Assembly (NCBI RefSeq): GCF_015354735.1
Contig: NZ_JACEFJ010000004.1
Location: 62,001 to 126,000, forward strand
Direction of reading: 5' to 3'
DNA: 64,000 nt
From: Pararhodonellum marinum
GTDB taxonomy: Bacteria; Bacteroidota; Bacteroidia; Cytophagales; Cyclobacteriaceae
The position numbers and the translations under genes were made by a program. Shown here piece after piece: positions 9,104 to 17,028 of this stretch; positions within the stretch are counted from its first letter, which is position 1, and every line of letters begins with the position of its first letter. The notes below the pieces were generated by a model. That model made no database searches. It saw nothing but the letters and a program-made list of their open reading frames with translations, and had not been told where the DNA came from.

Positions 9104-10027
9104 ATGAATTGGACAGGCGTGTTTCCCGCAGTAACCACCAAATTTTATCCGGATGGCAATTTGGATCTGGAGAGCTTCTTGATGAACCTAGATGTTCAAC
9201 TTGAAGCGGGTGTACACGGAATCATCCTCGGGGGTACCTTGGGAGAATCAAGTGTGCTCAGCCAAAAGGAAAAAACCCTTCTCGTCAAAGAGACCATCCA
9301 GCATGTCAAAGGTAAAGTTCCAGTGATTTTGAATATTGCTGAAGGAGCTACGTCTGAGGCCATATTTTGGGCGCAGGAAGCCGAAAAGCTGCTTGTGGAT
9401 GGGTTAATGTTACTTCCACCCATGCGCTATTCCCCCGATGAGCGTGAAACCCTGACTTATTTTAAGAGCATTGCCAAGGAAACCGGACTCCCGATCATGA
9501 TTTACAACAACCCAATAGATTACAAAACCTTGGTCAGCTTGGATGTATTTGAGCAGTTGGTGGAGATGGAAAACATCCAAGCAGTCAAGGAATCCACGCG
9601 GGACATCTCCAATGTGACCCGCATGATCAACCGATTTGGGGATAGGTTCAAGATTCTTTGCGGGGTGGATACCTTAGCCATGGAGAGTTTGTTGATGGGA
9701 GCCGATGGCTGGGTAGCAGGCCTGGTTTGTGCTTTTCCAAAGGAAACTGTTACCTTGTTTAATCTTATTAAAGCCGGTCATATAAAAGAAGCTTTGAACC
9801 TATACAGATGGTTTCTACCTTTATTGGAATTGGATATCCATCCTAAACTGGTTCAGTACATCAAGCTTGCTGAACAAATGACAGGAATAGGTACTGAATT
9901 TGTCCGCCCTCCCAGACTGAATTTGATCGGGGAAGAAAGAGAAAGAATCACATCCCTCCTACAAGAAGGAATCGAAAAAAGACCCAGTATTGAACAAATC
10001 GAACAACAAATTTTGTTGTCGAAGTAG
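9104..10027 (+). CDS. DHDPS-family lyase, probable 1-pyrroline-4-hydroxy-2-carboxylate deaminase
   Basis: A class I aldolase-fold (dihydrodipicolinate synthase/N-acetylneuraminate lyase superfamily) protein of 307 residues. The Schiff-base Lys is in AVKEST (Lys162), the catalytic Tyr in MIYNNP (Tyr134), and the GTLGES turn binds the keto-acid carboxylate. Context decides the job: next come a 2-oxoglutarate-semialdehyde dehydrogenase and a 4-hydroxyproline epimerase, so the likely reaction is deamination and dehydration of pyrroline-4-hydroxy-2-carboxylate to 2-oxoglutarate semialdehyde. An upstream in-frame ATG (9023) would add 27 residues without family similarity, so 9104 (MNWTGVFPAV) is preferred. 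This is the first gene of a three-gene operon. Confidence 0.82.
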   Translation: MNWTGVFPAVTTKFYPDGNLDLESFLMNLDVQLEAGVHGIILGGTLGESSVLSQKEKTLLVKETIQHVKGKVPVILNIAEGATSEAIFWAQEAEKLLVDGLMLLPPMRYSPDERETLTYFKSIAKETGLPIMIYNNPIDYKTLVSLDVFEQLVEMENIQAVKESTRDISNVTRMINRFGDRFKILCGVDTLAMESLLMGADGWVAGLVCAFPKETVTLFNLIKAGHIKEALNLYRWFLPLLELDIHPKLVQYIKLAEQMTGIGTEFVRPPRLNLIGEERERITSLLQEGIEKRPSIEQIEQQILLSK

Positions 10028-10062
10028 TGAAGTAAAAGCCTTTAACCTAAAAAAAATCCACC

Positions 10063-11514
10063 ATGCCTATTGACTTAGATCACATCCTGGAAAGAGCCCA
10101 GGAAGCCTTTCTTTTTTTCAAAAATGTCCAACCCAAAGAAAAATCTGCATTTATCAGGCAAATTGCCAAACAGATTGACGCCATTAGAACGGAGTTGATT
10201 CCAGTAGCCAGCAAGGAGTCTAATCTGCCTGAGGGACGGATCACAGGGGAATTGGGCAGGACGCTTGGACAAATCGGCCTATTTGCAAATTTGGTTGAGG
10301 AAGGAAGCTGGGTAGAAGCGACCATAGACCTTCCTGATCCTTCCAGACAGCCGGCCCCCAAGCCTGATGTCAGAAGGATGATCACCCCACTTGGACCTGT
10401 AGCTGTCTTTGGAGCCAGCAATTTCCCACTTGCTTTCTCCACCGCCGGTGGAGATACCCTTTCTGCCCTGGCAGCAGGTTGCCCGGTTATTTATAAAGCC
10501 CATCCTGCCCATCCGGAAACCTCCAAATTGGTGGCTGGTGCCATCAAAAAAGCCATTGAAGTATCCGCTCTTCCCGAAGGGATTTTCCAACATGTGGAAG
10601 GAGGTATAGAAATGGGCCAAAACCTTGTCAATCATCCGTTGCTTCGCGCAGTAGCCTTTACCGGATCACATCAAGGTGGGAAATCCCTTTTTGATCTGGC
10701 CAATAAAAGAGAGCATCCCATTCCTGTGTACGCCGAGATGGGAAGTGTCAATCCGGTTTTTACTTTTCCTCAGAAGTTGGGTAAAAACCTTGAAGCTTTA
10801 GCGAAGTCTTTTGTGGGTTCTCTCACCATGGGAGTGGGCCAATTTTGTACCAATCCAGGTTTGATTTTCGTTCACAAAGATCAAGAAAAAGAATTCTCGG
10901 ATGCGGTCAAAGCAGAACTTGAGGACATCGCAGCCGCCCCCATGCTGCACGAAGGCATTGCCCAGAGCTATTATGACTCATTGCAATACCTGCAAACCAG
11001 AAATGAGCTGGATTGGGTCAAGGTGGCAAAACCAAAACACCTGATCAACGGCAGCGCGGCCTTAGCCAAAATCAAAATCAAAGACTGGCTCAAAGATGAC
11101 CATTTCCAGAAAGAAGTTTTCGGGGCTTTTGCGCTCATGGTGGTTTACCATAATAATGATGAGCTTTTGGAAGTAGCCCATAAGCTGCAGGGACAGTTGA
11201 CTTGTACGATATGGGCGGAGGATGATGAGCTGAAGGATCAGTTGTTCCTAATCAATCTATTGGAAGAAAAATGTGGCAGATTGCTTTTCAAAGGGGTTCC
11301 TACTGGTGTGGAAGTGGGTTATGCCATGCAACATGGCGGACCTTATCCATCTACTACAGATAGTCGCGGGACCTCAGTCGGGGCTTATGCCATCAAACGA
11401 TTTGCTCGCCCCATTGCGTTTCAGGATATGCCTGAATCCTTACTTCCGGATGCCCTCAGAGATGATAATCCACTTGGAATCTGGCGTTTGGTGGATGGAA
11501 AATACACCCAATAG
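10063..11514 (+). CDS. Aldehyde dehydrogenase, probable 2,5-dioxovalerate (2-oxoglutarate semialdehyde) dehydrogenase
   Basis: An NAD(P)+-dependent aldehyde dehydrogenase of 483 residues. The nucleophile Cys262 is in GQFCTNPG and the general base Glu225 in YAEMGSVNP; the cofactor-site motif is FTGS at 199-202. Those motifs are typical of the ketoglutarate-semialdehyde dehydrogenase subgroup, which oxidises the end product of hydroxyproline, pentose or glucarate pathways to 2-oxoglutarate. The flanking deaminase (35 nt upstream) and epimerase (24 nt downstream) point to hydroxyproline. Cytoplasmic; feeds the TCA cycle. Confidence 0.88.
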   Translation: MPIDLDHILERAQEAFLFFKNVQPKEKSAFIRQIAKQIDAIRTELIPVASKESNLPEGRITGELGRTLGQIGLFANLVEEGSWVEATIDLPDPSRQPAPKPDVRRMITPLGPVAVFGASNFPLAFSTAGGDTLSALAAGCPVIYKAHPAHPETSKLVAGAIKKAIEVSALPEGIFQHVEGGIEMGQNLVNHPLLRAVAFTGSHQGGKSLFDLANKREHPIPVYAEMGSVNPVFTFPQKLGKNLEALAKSFVGSLTMGVGQFCTNPGLIFVHKDQEKEFSDAVKAELEDIAAAPMLHEGIAQSYYDSLQYLQTRNELDWVKVAKPKHLINGSAALAKIKIKDWLKDDHFQKEVFGAFALMVVYHNNDELLEVAHKLQGQLTCTIWAEDDELKDQLFLINLLEEKCGRLLFKGVPTGVEVGYAMQHGGPYPSTTDSRGTSVGAYAIKRFARPIAFQDMPESLLPDALRDDNPLGIWRLVDGKYTQ

Positions 11515-11538
11515 GCAAGTTTTTCTAAGGGACTTTGC

Positions 11539-12537
11539 ATGAGAAAAACCTTTAGCTGCATAGATGCCCATACCTGTGGCAATCCGGTTAGGTTGGTTAC
11601 GGGTGGGGTTCCTTTCCTTTCAGGAAATACCATGTTGGAAAAACGAAGGCATTTCATGGATCAGTTTGATTGGATCCGCAAAGGGCTGATGTTTGAACCG
11701 AGGGGACACGACATGATGTCCGGGGCTATGTTATTTCCGCCCCATGACCCTGAAAATGATGCCGGTGTTTTGTTTATAGAAACGAGCGGATGCTTACCCA
11801 TGTGTGGTCACGGTACTATAGGTACCGTGACCATAGCTGTGGAAGAAGGACTGATTATTCCGAAAAAACCCGGGTTTCTCAGGCTAGAGGTTCCGGCGGG
11901 ACTCATTGAAGTTAGTTATGAATTGAAGGGAAAAAAAGTAACTGCTGTGACCTTGACCAATGTAGCCAGTTTCCTCGCCGAAAAGGATATTGAAGTGTTC
12001 AGTGAGGAGTTGGGGCGGTTAAAGGTAGATGTGGCTTATGGAGGGAATTTTTATGCCATCGTAGATGCTCAGGAAAATTTCCCGGGTCTTGAGCACTTCA
12101 AAGCCGAACAGCTCGTGGCCATGAGCCGAGCTATCCGCAAAAATCTCAATGCATCCCATTCATTTTCCCATCCCCATCATCCACAAATCAGCGGAATTTC
12201 TCATATTTTATGGACAGGGAAACCAATTTCTGCCACGGCTACAGCCAGGAATGCCGTGTTTTATGGAGAAAAAGCCATTGACCGGTCACCTTGTGGGACA
12301 GGTACTTCCGCAAGGATGGCCCAGTGGTATGCCAAAGGTCAGCTTGAGAAAGGGCAGGAATTTATCCATGAAAGCTTTATAGGTTCTCAATTTATCGGGA
12401 AAATTGTTTCGGAGGCGAAGGTCGGAACTTACTTTGGGATCATTCCAAGTATACAGGGTTGGGCCATGGTCACCGGCTACAACACAATTATCTTAGATGA
12501 TGAGGATCCTTACGTTCACGGATTTCAGGTGATCTGA
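11539..12537 (+). CDS. 4-hydroxyproline 2-epimerase (proline racemase family)
   Basis: A 332-residue cofactor-independent epimerase that interconverts trans-4-hydroxy-L-proline and cis-4-hydroxy-D-proline. Both catalytic cysteines are present: Cys89 in LPMCGHGTIG and Cys252 in RSPCGTGTSAR. In the related trans-3-hydroxyproline dehydratases the first Cys is replaced by Ser or Thr, so the Cys/Cys pair supports epimerase over dehydratase. It is the last gene of the operon and ends 11 nt before the convergent nadD stop. The FAD-linked D-hydroxyproline oxidase/dehydrogenase needed between this step and the deaminase is not in the window. Confidence 0.88.
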   Translation: MRKTFSCIDAHTCGNPVRLVTGGVPFLSGNTMLEKRRHFMDQFDWIRKGLMFEPRGHDMMSGAMLFPPHDPENDAGVLFIETSGCLPMCGHGTIGTVTIAVEEGLIIPKKPGFLRLEVPAGLIEVSYELKGKKVTAVTLTNVASFLAEKDIEVFSEELGRLKVDVAYGGNFYAIVDAQENFPGLEHFKAEQLVAMSRAIRKNLNASHSFSHPHHPQISGISHILWTGKPISATATARNAVFYGEKAIDRSPCGTGTSARMAQWYAKGQLEKGQEFIHESFIGSQFIGKIVSEAKVGTYFGIIPSIQGWAMVTGYNTIILDDEDPYVHGFQVI

Positions 12538-12548
12538 ATTCTTTTGGA

Positions 12549-13115
12549 TTAGATAAACAGTTTTTTTGCCTGGATATAAGATTCCACATCTGCGGGAATG
12601 AGATACTTCACCGAATGGCCATTTTGAATGGCATCCCTGATGTAAGTGGCAGAAATATCTATCAATGGCGCTTCCACAAAGGTTACTTTTGGGTGGTCAA
12701 AATTGACCCGGTCACCCGGTCTCGGATACACGTAAATGCTGTAATGATCAAGTATGGCCTCATAGTTCTTCCATTTGTGAAAGTGCTTGAGATTGTCCTC
12801 ACCCAAGATCAGGCTGAATTGATGGTTTGGATGCTTATCTGTCAGGTAGGTCAGGGTATCCACGGTATAACTGGGCTTTGGCATGTTGAATTCCACATCG
12901 GATGCCCTGAACTGATAGTGGTTGCCAATGGCCAATTCAACCATTCTGAGCCGGTCGAATTCATGTAATAGGGTATTTCTTTTTTTGTGGGGATTTTGAG
13001 GAGATACCACAAACCAGATCTCATCCAGCGGCGTCCGGTCAAGCATGATATTGGCAATGATCAAATGACCGGTGTGGATTGGATTGAAAGAGCCAAAAAA
13101 CAAACCTATGTTCAC
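12549..13115 (-). CDS. nadD: Nicotinate-nucleotide adenylyltransferase
   Basis: Transfers AMP from ATP to nicotinate mononucleotide in NAD biosynthesis. It is 188 residues, the usual size. The nucleotidyltransferase signature is complete: GSFNPIHTGH near the N-terminus (T/HxGH class) and ISATYIRDAI (the ISSTxxR-type motif) near the C-terminus. The start is GTG at 13115, 3 nt after the gmk stop, which indicates translational coupling. It is the last gene of the sigma/anti-sigma/gmk/nadD unit. Confidence 0.94.
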   Translation of the reverse strand: MNIGLFFGSFNPIHTGHLIIANIMLDRTPLDEIWFVVSPQNPHKKRNTLLHEFDRLRMVELAIGNHYQFRASDVEFNMPKPSYTVDTLTYLTDKHPNHQFSLILGEDNLKHFHKWKNYEAILDHYSIYVYPRPGDRVNFDHPKVTFVEAPLIDISATYIRDAIQNGHSVKYLIPADVESYIQAKKLFI

Positions 13116-13118
13116 AAT

Positions 13119-13691
13119 CTAACCTCCTAAAAATTCTTTGACCAGTTTTTCAGCTTCCGCTTTGGATTTGTTGATGTCATCGTTGACAATGATGGCATCA
13201 AATTTATCTTTGAAGCCCATTTCAAACTGGGCTTTGTAAAGTCTCCGGGAAAGACTTTCCTCAGATTCGGTACCTCGATCCTTGAGTCTTTCTTTCAAAA
13301 TATCCAAAGAAGGTACTTCCACAAAAATGGCCAGCCCTTTTTCTCCAAAATATTCTTTGAGTTTGAGTCCTCCTTTTACGTCTACATCAAAAATCACATG
13401 TTTTCCGGCATTCCAGACCCTCTCAATTTCTTCTTTTAAGGTTCCGTAAAAATTCCCTTCATACACTTCCTCCCACTCAATGAAAGCATCATCATCTATT
13501 TTCTGCTTGAATTCTTCAGGACTTAAAAAATAATAGTCTTTCCCATTGACTTCAGTTCGGCCTCTTTTATCTCTTGTACAGGCAGAAATAGAAAATCCCA
13601 AACTGGGATTTTGGGATATGAGGTGACGTACGATTGTGGTTTTTCCGGAACCCGAAGGGGCAGAAAATATGATGGCTTTGCCTGAGGACAT
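13119..13691 (-). CDS. gmk: Guanylate kinase
   Basis: Phosphorylates GMP to GDP with ATP. The 190-residue protein has the P-loop APSGSGKT (residues 11-18), the GMP-binding region with STACTR-type ISACTRDKR and VNGKDYYF, and the LID region with RLKDRGTE. Length is normal for the bacterial enzyme. The ATG at 13691 lies 10 nt after the anti-sigma gene, and the gene runs on directly into nadD. Being tied to an ECF sigma/anti-sigma pair suggests that nucleotide supply is partly under that regulator, or simply read-through; the sequence does not decide. Confidence 0.95.
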   Translation of the reverse strand: MSSGKAIIFSAPSGSGKTTIVRHLISQNPSLGFSISACTRDKRGRTEVNGKDYYFLSPEEFKQKIDDDAFIEWEEVYEGNFYGTLKEEIERVWNAGKHVIFDVDVKGGLKLKEYFGEKGLAIFVEVPSLDILKERLKDRGTESEESLSRRLYKAQFEMGFKDKFDAIIVNDDINKSKAEAEKLVKEFLGG

Positions 13692-13701
13692 GAAAGGGGA
13701 A

Positions 13702-13977
13702 TTATTTGAATTCTTCTATTTTCGACCGGATGTTCATGATGAGTTCGGTGGGGACGGCTTTTTTTGTACACTTGGTCTTCAACACTTCCTTGATGGCCTG
13801 TTCAAGATGGTATCTTTCAAAGCAAGGCTGGCACTTGGCCAACTTTTCATCAAGGACTGCCTTTCCCTCATCCATGGCTTCTCCATCCAGTATGCTCTCC
13901 AAAAGCTGGAAGCATTTTCCCATTTCACCACAATTTAATTTCCTTTCTCCGGATGTTTCTAAGTTATTCTCCTCCAT
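13702..13977 (-). CDS. Small Cys-rich anti-sigma factor
   Basis: A 91-residue soluble protein encoded directly after an ECF sigma gene (26 nt gap). It has cysteines at 16, 22, 49, 52 and 70, with Cys49-Gln-Pro-Cys52 forming a CxxC pair. This layout, with an N-terminal Cys, a helix containing LDGE, then CxxC and a later Cys, resembles the RsrA/ChrR class of zinc-binding anti-sigma factors. There is no membrane segment, so it probably holds the sigma factor in the cytoplasm and may release it on thiol oxidation or metal stress. The redox inference comes from the cysteines and has not been shown. Confidence 0.75.
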   Translation of the reverse strand: MEENNLETSGERKLNCGEMGKCFQLLESILDGEAMDEGKAVLDEKLAKCQPCFERYHLEQAIKEVLKTKCTKKAVPTELIMNIRSKIEEFK

Positions 13978-14003
13978 CTTTTTATTATTGTCCTATCTAG
14001 CTT

Positions 14004-14597
14004 TTAAATTTCTTCATCTGTATCATAGCCCATGTTCTGTGCATAAGAACGCAGCTTTTCTTTCAATAAGTTCCTGGCTCTGTGTAATCTAGACCTGACC
14101 GTCCCGATAGGGATATCCAGAATTTTAGCCATTTCTTCGTAGGTGAAACCTTCCAAATCACAAAGGATAATGACGGTTCTGAAATCCACTGCCAAACTAT
14201 TGAGTGCATTTGAAATCTCATCCCCGAGCATGTCTTTGACGGAATCTACTCGGAGGTCTGAGGTTATCGTATAGTCAACGTTTTCAGAGTTGTAATAAGT
14301 TTCAACTTCCTGATAATCTACCTTTGGCGGCTGCTTGCTTTTCTTTCTGTATTCATTGATGAAACTGTTTTTCAATATCCTAAACAACCATGCCTTGGCA
14401 TTAGTGCCCTGTTCAAAGGAATTGATAAAACGAAATGCTTTGAGATAAGTGTCCTGCACCAAATCCTTCGCATCATCTTCATCAAAAGTCAAACGGTACG
14501 CAAAATTGTACATGGAGTCTATATGGGGCATAAACTCATTGTCAAAAATGTCGTTTTTCTCTTTATCGGAATATTTTTTTCGCTGTACTTCTGACAT
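14004..14597 (-). CDS. ECF RNA polymerase sigma factor
   Basis: A 197-residue extracytoplasmic-function sigma factor. Region 2 is clear (FDEDDAKDLVQDTYLKAF and AWLFRILKNSFINEYRKK), and region 4 contains the helix-turn-helix with FTYEEMAKILDIPIGTVRSR. The preferred start is the ATG at 14597, not the TTG three codons upstream. It heads the minus-strand operon with its anti-sigma factor, gmk and nadD. An inverted repeat with perfect 12-bp arms sits 18-61 nt before the start codon and may serve in autoregulation. Confidence 0.92.
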   Translation of the reverse strand: MSEVQRKKYSDKEKNDIFDNEFMPHIDSMYNFAYRLTFDEDDAKDLVQDTYLKAFRFINSFEQGTNAKAWLFRILKNSFINEYRKKSKQPPKVDYQEVETYYNSENVDYTITSDLRVDSVKDMLGDEISNALNSLAVDFRTVIILCDLEGFTYEEMAKILDIPIGTVRSRLHRARNLLKEKLRSYAQNMGYDTDEEI

Positions 14598-14614
14598 AAG
14601 TTTCAAAAATAATC

Positions 14615-14658
14615 AATGGGTGAATTTATAACTAATTTTTAGCAAGAATTCACCCATT
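14615..14658. promoter_or_regulatory. 12-bp inverted repeat upstream of ECF sigma gene
   Basis: AATGGGTGAATT (14615-14626) and its exact reverse complement AATTCACCCATT (14647-14658) are separated by 20 nt in the 133-nt divergent gap between the sigma gene and the acyltransferase gene. It could be a two-site operator (arm centres 32 bp apart, about three helical turns) or an RNA hairpin in the sigma mRNA leader. The arm sequence occurs once more at 21820-21831, in another intergenic region. Confidence 0.55.
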
Positions 14659-14730
14659 TTCATTTATTTTGGGCTTGCTTAAGCGGCCTGCCTGCTTCAT
14701 TTGATTAAACCAAACCTGTCCCGTCCCTGA

Positions 14731-15567
14731 ATGTTTGTCCTCCGCCTGATTTCTTTCCTTCCTTTGGGCTTCCTGTACCTTTTGTCTGATTTTTTTTACC
14801 TTATTGCCCGCTATCTTATCCGCTACAGGGCAAAGGTGATCGACAAAAACCTGCTTTATGCCTTTCCGGAGAAAACCCACAAAGAAAGAAAGGAGATCAA
14901 AAACCGGTTTTACCGGAATTTCACGGATTCATTTGCCGAGATCCTTAAGCTATTGACCATGTCAGAGGCAGAACTGCAGCGCAGGGTCAAAATCAAGAAT
15001 CTGTCACTCGTGACGGACCTGATCGATGATGGAAAGGTCGTGATAGGGGTTCAGGGACATTTTTTCAACTGGGAGGCCCATCTGTTGGGGGCTTCTTGGT
15101 TTATGGGGAACCAAGCCGAAGTGGTCTACCTGAAACTGAACAATGCTTTTTCGGACAAGCTGATGAAGACCATCAGGGGTAGGTTCAATGCCAGCCTGAT
15201 TGAGCGCAATGCTTTTCAAAGGGATTTTCTACGCCGGCGGGATGAGCCCAGGCTGATTGTGCTCGCCGCAGACCAAAGGCCGGTGCATGCCGAAGTCCGC
15301 TACAAGACCCTGTTTATGAATAGGGAGACCGCTTTCTTCGAAGGTGCAGAAAAACTTGCTAAGCGGTTTGCAAATCCGGTGGTCTATGGCTACTGCAAAA
15401 AGGAAAAAAGGGGCCATTACAGTTTCACCTACAGCCTCATTGCCGAGCCCCCCTATGCCGATACCCCGGACCACAGCATTACAGATGAATTTATCCTAAG
15501 GACAGAAGATAATATCCGTCAGGAACCCGACCTGTACCTATGGAGCCACAACCGGTGGAAGGAGTGA
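14731..15567 (+). CDS. Lysophospholipid/lipid A acyltransferase (LpxL/HtrB family)
   Basis: A 278-residue inner-membrane acyltransferase that adds a secondary acyl chain to lipid A or a related lipid. An N-terminal hydrophobic segment (residues 4-30) anchors it, and the catalytic H-x4-E motif is GHFFNWE (His110, Glu115). The later ADQRP and FFEGAEKLAKRF stretches are typical of the family. The gene is visibly richer in G+C than its neighbours. It is divergent from the sigma operon and followed by a long non-coding region, so it is probably monocistronic. The acyl donor and exact substrate are unknown. Confidence 0.88.
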   Translation: MFVLRLISFLPLGFLYLLSDFFYLIARYLIRYRAKVIDKNLLYAFPEKTHKERKEIKNRFYRNFTDSFAEILKLLTMSEAELQRRVKIKNLSLVTDLIDDGKVVIGVQGHFFNWEAHLLGASWFMGNQAEVVYLKLNNAFSDKLMKTIRGRFNASLIERNAFQRDFLRRRDEPRLIVLAADQRPVHAEVRYKTLFMNRETAFFEGAEKLAKRFANPVVYGYCKKEKRGHYSFTYSLIAEPPYADTPDHSITDEFILRTEDNIRQEPDLYLWSHNRWKE

Positions 15568-16136
15568 ACCTCGTGCGTTTTTCCATTTCCCTTTTTTCTT
15601 TTCTTCAATGCCCATGTCCCTCTTACCGCTCCACCTTAATCTGTCTTCGTAGCAAGGCATCCAATTCGAGTTGTCGGGTTCTCAAGGCCCACCTTTGGGG
15701 ACCTGTTATCCAGCATACCTACCTCAAGTAGGTTGTCTTACCCACCTGCAGAGGGCTGTTGTCGGAATGTGTACCTTTGGTATGTTGTCTAGGCTACCGG
15801 GACTTGGATTTTGGCTTCCATATTGGAAATCAGAAGAATAGGATATCAGTATCAAATGAAAAACCTGAAGATCTAAGTAATAAGGCCCAAAGCTCAAAGC
15901 CGAAAGGTGAAAGGCGTTGTCCCGTACCTCGTAAACCCCAATTCATCATCTATCATTTTTTAAAAATCAGAGCGGTGTGTGGGAAAACAGAAGAATAGAG
16001 AACAGGAAATCAGATAAACAGCTCGAAGCTGATAGCTCAAAGTAGGCAACAAGCAATACAAAAAGTGAAATCTCTCTTTTTAAAATTTGTATTTATAATT
16101 TCACCTGCTAATTTAGTGAAGCAAAACTAAATTCAA
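15568..16136. other. 569-nt intergenic region: G+C-richer block then purine repeat
   Basis: No gene is supported here. The first part (about 15640-15800) is richer in G+C than the surrounding intergenic DNA. It includes a small imperfect hairpin ACCTAC/GTAGGT, and on the minus strand a 31-codon frame ending in LLRRQIKVER, which may be a gene remnant but is too short to name. The second part (15823-16045) is copy B of the purine-rich repeat. The last 90 nt before the lipoprotein gene at 16137 are AT-rich and probably hold its promoter. Confidence 0.5.
15823..16045 (+). repeat. Dispersed purine-rich intergenic repeat, copy B
   Basis: It carries the same phrases as copy A near the left end: AGGATATCAG, AAAGCTCAAAG, GAAAGGTGAAAG, GGGAAAACAGAA, GAGAACAGGAAATCAGA and GCTCGAAGCT. 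It is split by about 60 nt of unrelated pyrimidine-rich sequence near 15915-15965. The orientation is the same as in copy A. The mosaic order suggests either an array that has degraded and shuffled or a longer repeat that has lost segments. Confidence 0.6.
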
Positions 16137-16922
16137 ATGAAAAGAAGAAAATATTTGCTGATCATCTGTATTTCATGCCTTTACGCTTGTGATCTGGACC
16201 AAGTAGAAGCTCCTATTGTGGACGATTCCGTTATGGAAAATGAGGTCAGGGCACTTCTTGAAGGTGATCTATTCACTCCATCAGGAGAATTGAAATTAGT
16301 CGAGGTATTACCTGGGGATATTGAAGGGAATTATGTAATACAAGATTGGTATTATGATAGCGACCGAAGGCCTACCCTAGTAATTGGAAGATTTGGCCTT
16401 GACACATTAGGGGCAAAATTAATCGAATACGAAGACAACAAAATCAGAAGAGAATTGGACTTTTTTCATAAATCTGGAGAGTTTACTCTTAATTCAACAA
16501 AATATTTTACTTACGATGATCAAGGTAGACTTTTTCAAATCCTAAATTCCCAAAATGAACCCAGGTTGACCCATCATTACAATGAATTGGGGCAGCTCCA
16601 ATTCATTAGGTACGGAAAAAATCAAGACACTGAAGCCGATGAGTTCATATATGATGAGCAGGGGAGGAAAATCAAACATATCTTTTGGGCAGGAACTACA
16701 CCGATGTACGAACACATTTTCCGCTACGATGCTTTAAATCGCCTAGAAGCCAAAGAAACCAATAAAATAGGCAGTCTAGAGAGAGACGATGTCTTTCGGT
16801 ACTATTACAATGAAAAAGACCAGTTGGTCAAAGAAGAGGAGTTTTATCCGCAACTCGGTTTCCAACTTTTACATACCCGCATTTTTACCTATTTTCAGGA
16901 TGAAAATGGCAACGGAGACTAA
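16137..16922 (+). CDS. Hypothetical lipoprotein with YD/RHS-like repeats
   Basis: A 261-residue exported lipoprotein; the signal peptide ends LYAC, with Cys18 as the lipid-anchoring residue. Residues from about 120 to 255 contain recurring Tyr-Asp-centred units (YDDQGRLFQI, YNELGQLQFI, YDEQGRKIKH, YDALNRLEAK, YNEKDQLVKE) spaced about 20-30 residues, the hallmark of YD (RHS-type) repeats. It is far smaller than true RHS toxins and has no C-terminal toxin domain. Short secreted YD-repeat lipoproteins of this kind are common in Bacteroidota and have no known role. It ends 106 nt before the helicase gene. Confidence 0.75.
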   Translation: MKRRKYLLIICISCLYACDLDQVEAPIVDDSVMENEVRALLEGDLFTPSGELKLVEVLPGDIEGNYVIQDWYYDSDRRPTLVIGRFGLDTLGAKLIEYEDNKIRRELDFFHKSGEFTLNSTKYFTYDDQGRLFQILNSQNEPRLTHHYNELGQLQFIRYGKNQDTEADEFIYDEQGRKIKHIFWAGTTPMYEHIFRYDALNRLEAKETNKIGSLERDDVFRYYYNEKDQLVKEEEFYPQLGFQLLHTRIFTYFQDENGNGD

Positions 16923-16987
16923 AACCAACCTTAAGGTTTTTTCCTTTCAAAATAAATGTTCTTTCTCCCTATTTGGAACAAATCCCT

Positions 16988-16995
16988 TAACTTTG
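16988..16995 (+). promoter_or_regulatory. Putative Bacteroidota -7 promoter element for the helicase gene
   Basis: TAACTTTG fits the TAnnTTTG -7 consensus of Bacteroidota housekeeping promoters and lies 33 nt before the ATG at 17029. No convincing -33 TTTG at the expected distance was found (the nearest, at 16972-16975, is too close), so this rests on one element. Confidence 0.35.
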
Positions 16996-17028
16996 AACCT
17001 TATCAGTTTACAGGAGAGTTATAAAAGA

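Noticed and set aside
15540-15998. Two short plus-strand frames in the purine-repeat intergenic region
   Set aside because: They run through the repeat sequence or overlap the end of the acyltransferase gene and have no protein-like pattern.
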